Assembly: GCF_000428825.1 (NCBI RefSeq)
Contig: NZ_AUAR01000013.1
Coordinates: 62,001-126,000, forward strand
Reading direction: 5' to 3'
Origin: Desulfomicrobium escambiense DSM 10707
GTDB lineage: Bacteria > Desulfobacterota > Desulfovibrionia > Desulfovibrionales > Desulfomicrobiaceae
DNA length: 64,000 nt
Part shown: one piece after another, positions 61,276 through 64,000 of the stretch
Layout: the number at the start of each line of letters is the position of its first letter
How positions within the stretch are numbered: position 1 is the stretch's first letter
Made by a program: the position numbers and the translations under genes
The notes under the pieces: model-generated
Database searches by the model: none
Told to the model about the DNA's origin: nothing
What the model saw: only the letters and a program-made list of their open reading frames with translations

Positions 61276-63603
61276 TCAACCGGGGGCGGATCCGGCATCC
61301 CCGCGACCTTTCAGAAATGCGCCAAGGATCTTGTCCTGTTCCAGGATGTGTTCCAGAAGCCAGTGGCGCAGCTTGTCCGTCAGGAACAGCGCGCCTTCCT
61401 TGGAGAGTTCGGGCCTCATGTCGCGCAGTTCCAGCAGAAGGCTTCGGTGCCTTTCGTCATGACCGGCGCGGCCGGGAAACCCATGCCGGACCATGAGCCC
61501 GTGTTCCGTTGCGAAATGGTGTTCAGTACACGACTGCAGGTCGTCGAAGAACCCGAGGACCGCGGACTGCCCCTGCCCTTCCCGCAGAGCCTTGCAGAGG
61601 TTGCTGACGATGTCGGCGAGTTCGAGGTGCTGGGCATCGATGAGGTCGATGCCAACCAGATACGCGTCACCAAAGCAGACCCCATCGTGGCCGGGACAGC
61701 CTTCGAGGGCCAGGGTGAAGCGGTTCTTCCCCAACTTCTTGCTCTGGTACATGGCCATGTCCGCGGCCACGAGCACGTCGTCCACGCTTGCGCCGTTGTC
61801 CGGCCAGACGCTGATGCCGATGCTGGCTCCGACACGGCCCGCACTCCCGCGCCCCAAGGGGATTTCCTCGGCCACGGACTCCAGGACCTTGCGCGCAACG
61901 TTCGCTGCGTCGTCGGCGGAACCCACCTCGTGCAGAAGCACGACGAACTCGTCCCCGCCCAGGCGCGCAACCGTGTCGGCCTTGCGCACCAACCGCACGA
62001 GGCGTTTGGCCACGGTCTGCAGCACCTTGTCGCCGGCGTCGTGGCCGAAAGTGTCATTGATGTCCTTGAACCCGTCCAGGTCGATGAACATGACCGCCGC
62101 CTTTTTCCCTCCCCGTCTGGCCGCAGCCAGGACCTGCCGCAGACGGTCGAAGAACAGCACCCGATTGGGGAGTCCGGTCAGGCGATCGTGATAGGCCATC
62201 ATCTGCAGCTTGGTTTCCTCCGCCACGCGGTCGGTCACGTCGAGGGCGGCGACGAAGAGGGTCTCGTGACGGGCAGCCAGGGACCATTCGAGATGCCTGT
62301 ACTGCCCGTCTCTTTTCCTGAACCGCGCGACAAGGCTTTGCGCCTTGCCTCCGCGCCGCAGTTCATCGATGGCGGCGTTCAGTCCATCCATGTCCTCGGG
62401 GTGGAAAAAATCGAAAAAGGACGTCTCCCTGAAGTCATCGACCGCGTACTCCATCTCCCTTTCCCAGGCCGGATTGAGCTTCCGGCAGCCGCCGCCCATG
62501 TCCACGATGCCCAGGAGGTTCGGGGTGATCTCGAAGAAAGTGGCCAGTTCGGCGCTCAATTCGAGCAACTGCGCTTCCGCCCACTCAGCCTCCAGGGACG
62601 AGGCACGCCGGGCCCGTTGCGTCAGGTGCAGGACCACGCCGCCGAAGACGATGACCAGAATGTAGACGGCGAGATGGCCCACGGCGTACGCTGTCCAGTC
62701 CGTGTAAAAGGATTTCAGGCTGGAGCCGACCCCGATGACGAGGGGCGTGTTCATGTGCAGACCCTCGGGCTGCACGGTCCGCAGCGCGAGCATGGACTGT
62801 TCCCCGTTGGCCTTGACCAGGCCCTGGAAAAACGACGCCGGCCGGTTGCCGTTCAGGTGCTGCTCGAAGAATGTCCCGGGCTGGGCCAGGTTCATCCCCC
62901 CGAGATCACGCCCGGCGGGTTCCCAGACGAACATGGTGCCGTCGCCGTGGGCCAGGGCCGCCCAGGTCTGCGGCGTGTTGCGCACGGCGTCGAGGGTCAG
63001 CCGGAAGTCTTTGGGATCAAGGGTAACCAGCAGGACTCCGGCCAGGGCGCCGTCGGCCGTGACGATGGCCTTGGACATGGCGATGAGCCAGATCCCGGAC
63101 ACGGTTTCGAAAGGCGGGCTGAGGTAGAGCGTGTCAGGCACCGGGTTGGCTGCGGGAAGGCGGAAGTAGTCGCGGTGGGCGAAGGATTGCCCCATGAACT
63201 GCGGCTGGTTCGAGGCGATGACAGTGCCCTGCGCGTCGAGCACGGCCAAGGCGTGCACGCTGGTCATGGCGCTGGCCAGGATGCCGAGACGGTCCTTAAC
63301 GAAGAGCACCGACGCGTCGTCGGGGGTCAGGTTCGGACCCAGGCTCGCGCGGATGCCGTCCAGGGTCAGGCGGATCTTGTCGAGCTGGTCGCCGATCATG
63401 ATCCCGGCCACGGAAGCGGCCTGGACGAGGCGATCCTTCTCCCGGTCCGTGATGACCGCGTGCCTGAAATAGACCATGTAAGCGAACATCACCCCGAGAA
63501 CCACGGAGGCGGCGGCAAAGAGCAGCCATTCCTGCCGCAGGCTCGGACCAGACCGGCCGGCCCCGCCCATGCCCGCCGAAAGAACGCGGCCGTTGTCCGT
63601 CAT
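61276..63603 (-). CDS. Membrane diguanylate cyclase with extracellular sensor and C-terminal bacteriohemerythrin
   Basis: This 775-residue protein has a first membrane segment at about 25-46, a double-Cache-like extracellular sensor (about 50-280, with LAVLDAQGTVIASNQP and HRDYFRLP) and a second membrane segment at about 283-306. A PAS domain follows at about 335-455, with PNLLGIVDMGGG. The GGDEF domain at about 470-635 has RLGGDEFVV intact and an RKAD I-site five residues before it. The C-terminal part (about 645-765) is hemerythrin-like: IDLIDAQHLELADIV, HHFATEHGLMVRHG, GHDERHRSLL and HWLLEHILEQD supply the di-iron His and Glu ligands. Oxygen or redox binding there could tune c-di-GMP output. 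The start is ATG at 63603. Confidence 0.9.
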   Translation of the reverse strand: MTDNGRVLSAGMGGAGRSGPSLRQEWLLFAAASVVLGVMFAYMVYFRHAVITDREKDRLVQAASVAGIMIGDQLDKIRLTLDGIRASLGPNLTPDDASVLFVKDRLGILASAMTSVHALAVLDAQGTVIASNQPQFMGQSFAHRDYFRLPAANPVPDTLYLSPPFETVSGIWLIAMSKAIVTADGALAGVLLVTLDPKDFRLTLDAVRNTPQTWAALAHGDGTMFVWEPAGRDLGGMNLAQPGTFFEQHLNGNRPASFFQGLVKANGEQSMLALRTVQPEGLHMNTPLVIGVGSSLKSFYTDWTAYAVGHLAVYILVIVFGGVVLHLTQRARRASSLEAEWAEAQLLELSAELATFFEITPNLLGIVDMGGGCRKLNPAWEREMEYAVDDFRETSFFDFFHPEDMDGLNAAIDELRRGGKAQSLVARFRKRDGQYRHLEWSLAARHETLFVAALDVTDRVAEETKLQMMAYHDRLTGLPNRVLFFDRLRQVLAAARRGGKKAAVMFIDLDGFKDINDTFGHDAGDKVLQTVAKRLVRLVRKADTVARLGGDEFVVLLHEVGSADDAANVARKVLESVAEEIPLGRGSAGRVGASIGISVWPDNGASVDDVLVAADMAMYQSKKLGKNRFTLALEGCPGHDGVCFGDAYLVGIDLIDAQHLELADIVSNLCKALREGQGQSAVLGFFDDLQSCTEHHFATEHGLMVRHGFPGRAGHDERHRSLLLELRDMRPELSKEGALFLTDKLRHWLLEHILEQDKILGAFLKGRGDAGSAPG

Positions 63604-64000
63604 GCGCCCCCCTTCCCGCTTTCCGCCACGCAACGCAGGCCCCGCAGACGGCGGCAATGGGAGCGGACTCCCCGCTCATCGCCGCCTACGGCAGCCGCTC
63701 GGGGCATGGGCGAGCCGGCGAGATAGCTGGTTTCTTGCGGATTTGTTTCGGAGATCGGCATATCAGCGGCCACCAACACCTCCCGTCTGTGGAAATAATG
63801 GTTGCCAGCGAATCTGCGGATCGGACACGTCATGAGGCACGCAGGTACTCATCGCTGTGGCAGGGCAGAAATACGACATCAAGAGCGTTTTTGGACTACA
63901 ATAACGTAGTACGTAATCACTAGGGGAAATTATTACCATTGTCACTCATGGAATCGTTTGGGGGCTTTTGCCCGCGGATCGACACGGGACATGGCAGGTG
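63604..64000. other. Right-edge intergenic region, no gene called
   Basis: 397 bases upstream of the hemerythrin-cyclase gene to the window edge. Bases about 63880-63950 are AT-rich and contain ACTAC-N6-GTAGT around 63896-63911. The promoter of the cyclase gene and probably that of a rightward gene lie here. I see no c-di-GMP riboswitch consensus, tRNA or coding frame with a ribosome site. Confidence 0.5.

Noticed and set aside
61348-63726. A 792-codon open frame on the plus strand opposite the hemerythrin cyclase
   Set aside because: It mirrors a gene with clear GGDEF and hemerythrin motifs; the product has biased composition and no recognisable fold.
63604-64000. A c-di-GMP riboswitch upstream of the cyclase genes
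   Set aside because: The conserved GEMM bases and tetraloop/receptor pattern are not found on either strand.

Overview
The window reads as a stretch of chromosome from a GC-rich Gram-negative anaerobe, most likely a sulfate reducer of the Desulfovibrio/Desulfomicrobium kind. This is inferred from gene content: a formate dehydrogenase iron-sulfur subunit of the Desulfovibrio type at the left edge, a LutABC lactate oxidation operon, double-cubane-cluster ATP-dependent reductases, a branched-chain amino acid importer, a hemerythrin-linked diguanylate cyclase and KatG. No ribosomal RNA, phage genes, transposase or CRISPR array is visible. Genes are dense and often overlap by 4 bases.

Layout. 1-1349: end of a formate dehydrogenase beta subunit, a terminator, and a PP2C-like phosphatase. 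1346-9750: an OmpR-type two-component system with a glycosyltransferase on the minus strand. It is divergent from an envelope-modifying operon on the plus strand (LtaS-like transferase, ArnT-like glycosyltransferase, metallophosphoesterase, lipid A N-terminal-domain protein) whose last two genes are clearly AT-richer. 10011-13190: a fluoride operon on the minus strand, with a fluoride riboswitch and terminator, then an MFS transporter, a 58-codon small ORF, CrcB/Fluc, and a DUF190-CBS protein. 13423-19504: two double-cubane-type (2-hydroxyacyl-CoA dehydratase family) proteins and one activator ATPase around a NrtABC/SsuABC-type ABC importer.

19992-25163: an L,D-transpeptidase/MepK-like pair, a DUF192 protein and KatG. 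25556-26326: a four-helix-bundle gene framed by 9-base repeat arrays, beside tRNA-Val and tRNA-Asp. 26725-29863: a methyltransferase, a lipoprotein, a beta-hydroxyacid dehydrogenase and an alpha/beta hydrolase. 29975-32872: LutABC. 33186-37711: LivKHMGF. 37929-44661: a hybrid sensor kinase with its own solute-binding protein, a LOG-family protein, a small orphan, TrmO and a HEAT-repeat protein.

44841-47452: a two-subunit, Tat-exported molybdenum hydroxylase. 47776-52936: two lipoproteins, an exported PepD-like peptidase, a DapB-like protein, a TylF-like methyltransferase and a zinc ribbon. 53194-58990: a complete RND efflux operon. 59192-63603: a small membrane zinc-ribbon protein and two diguanylate cyclases.

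Most notable points: the intact fluoride riboswitch with its expression platform and co-regulated operon; the double-cubane/ABC cluster, whose substrate is unknown; the 9-base arrays flanking the four-helix-bundle gene; and direct repeats at an 11-base pitch between the two-component system and the lipid A/envelope operon.
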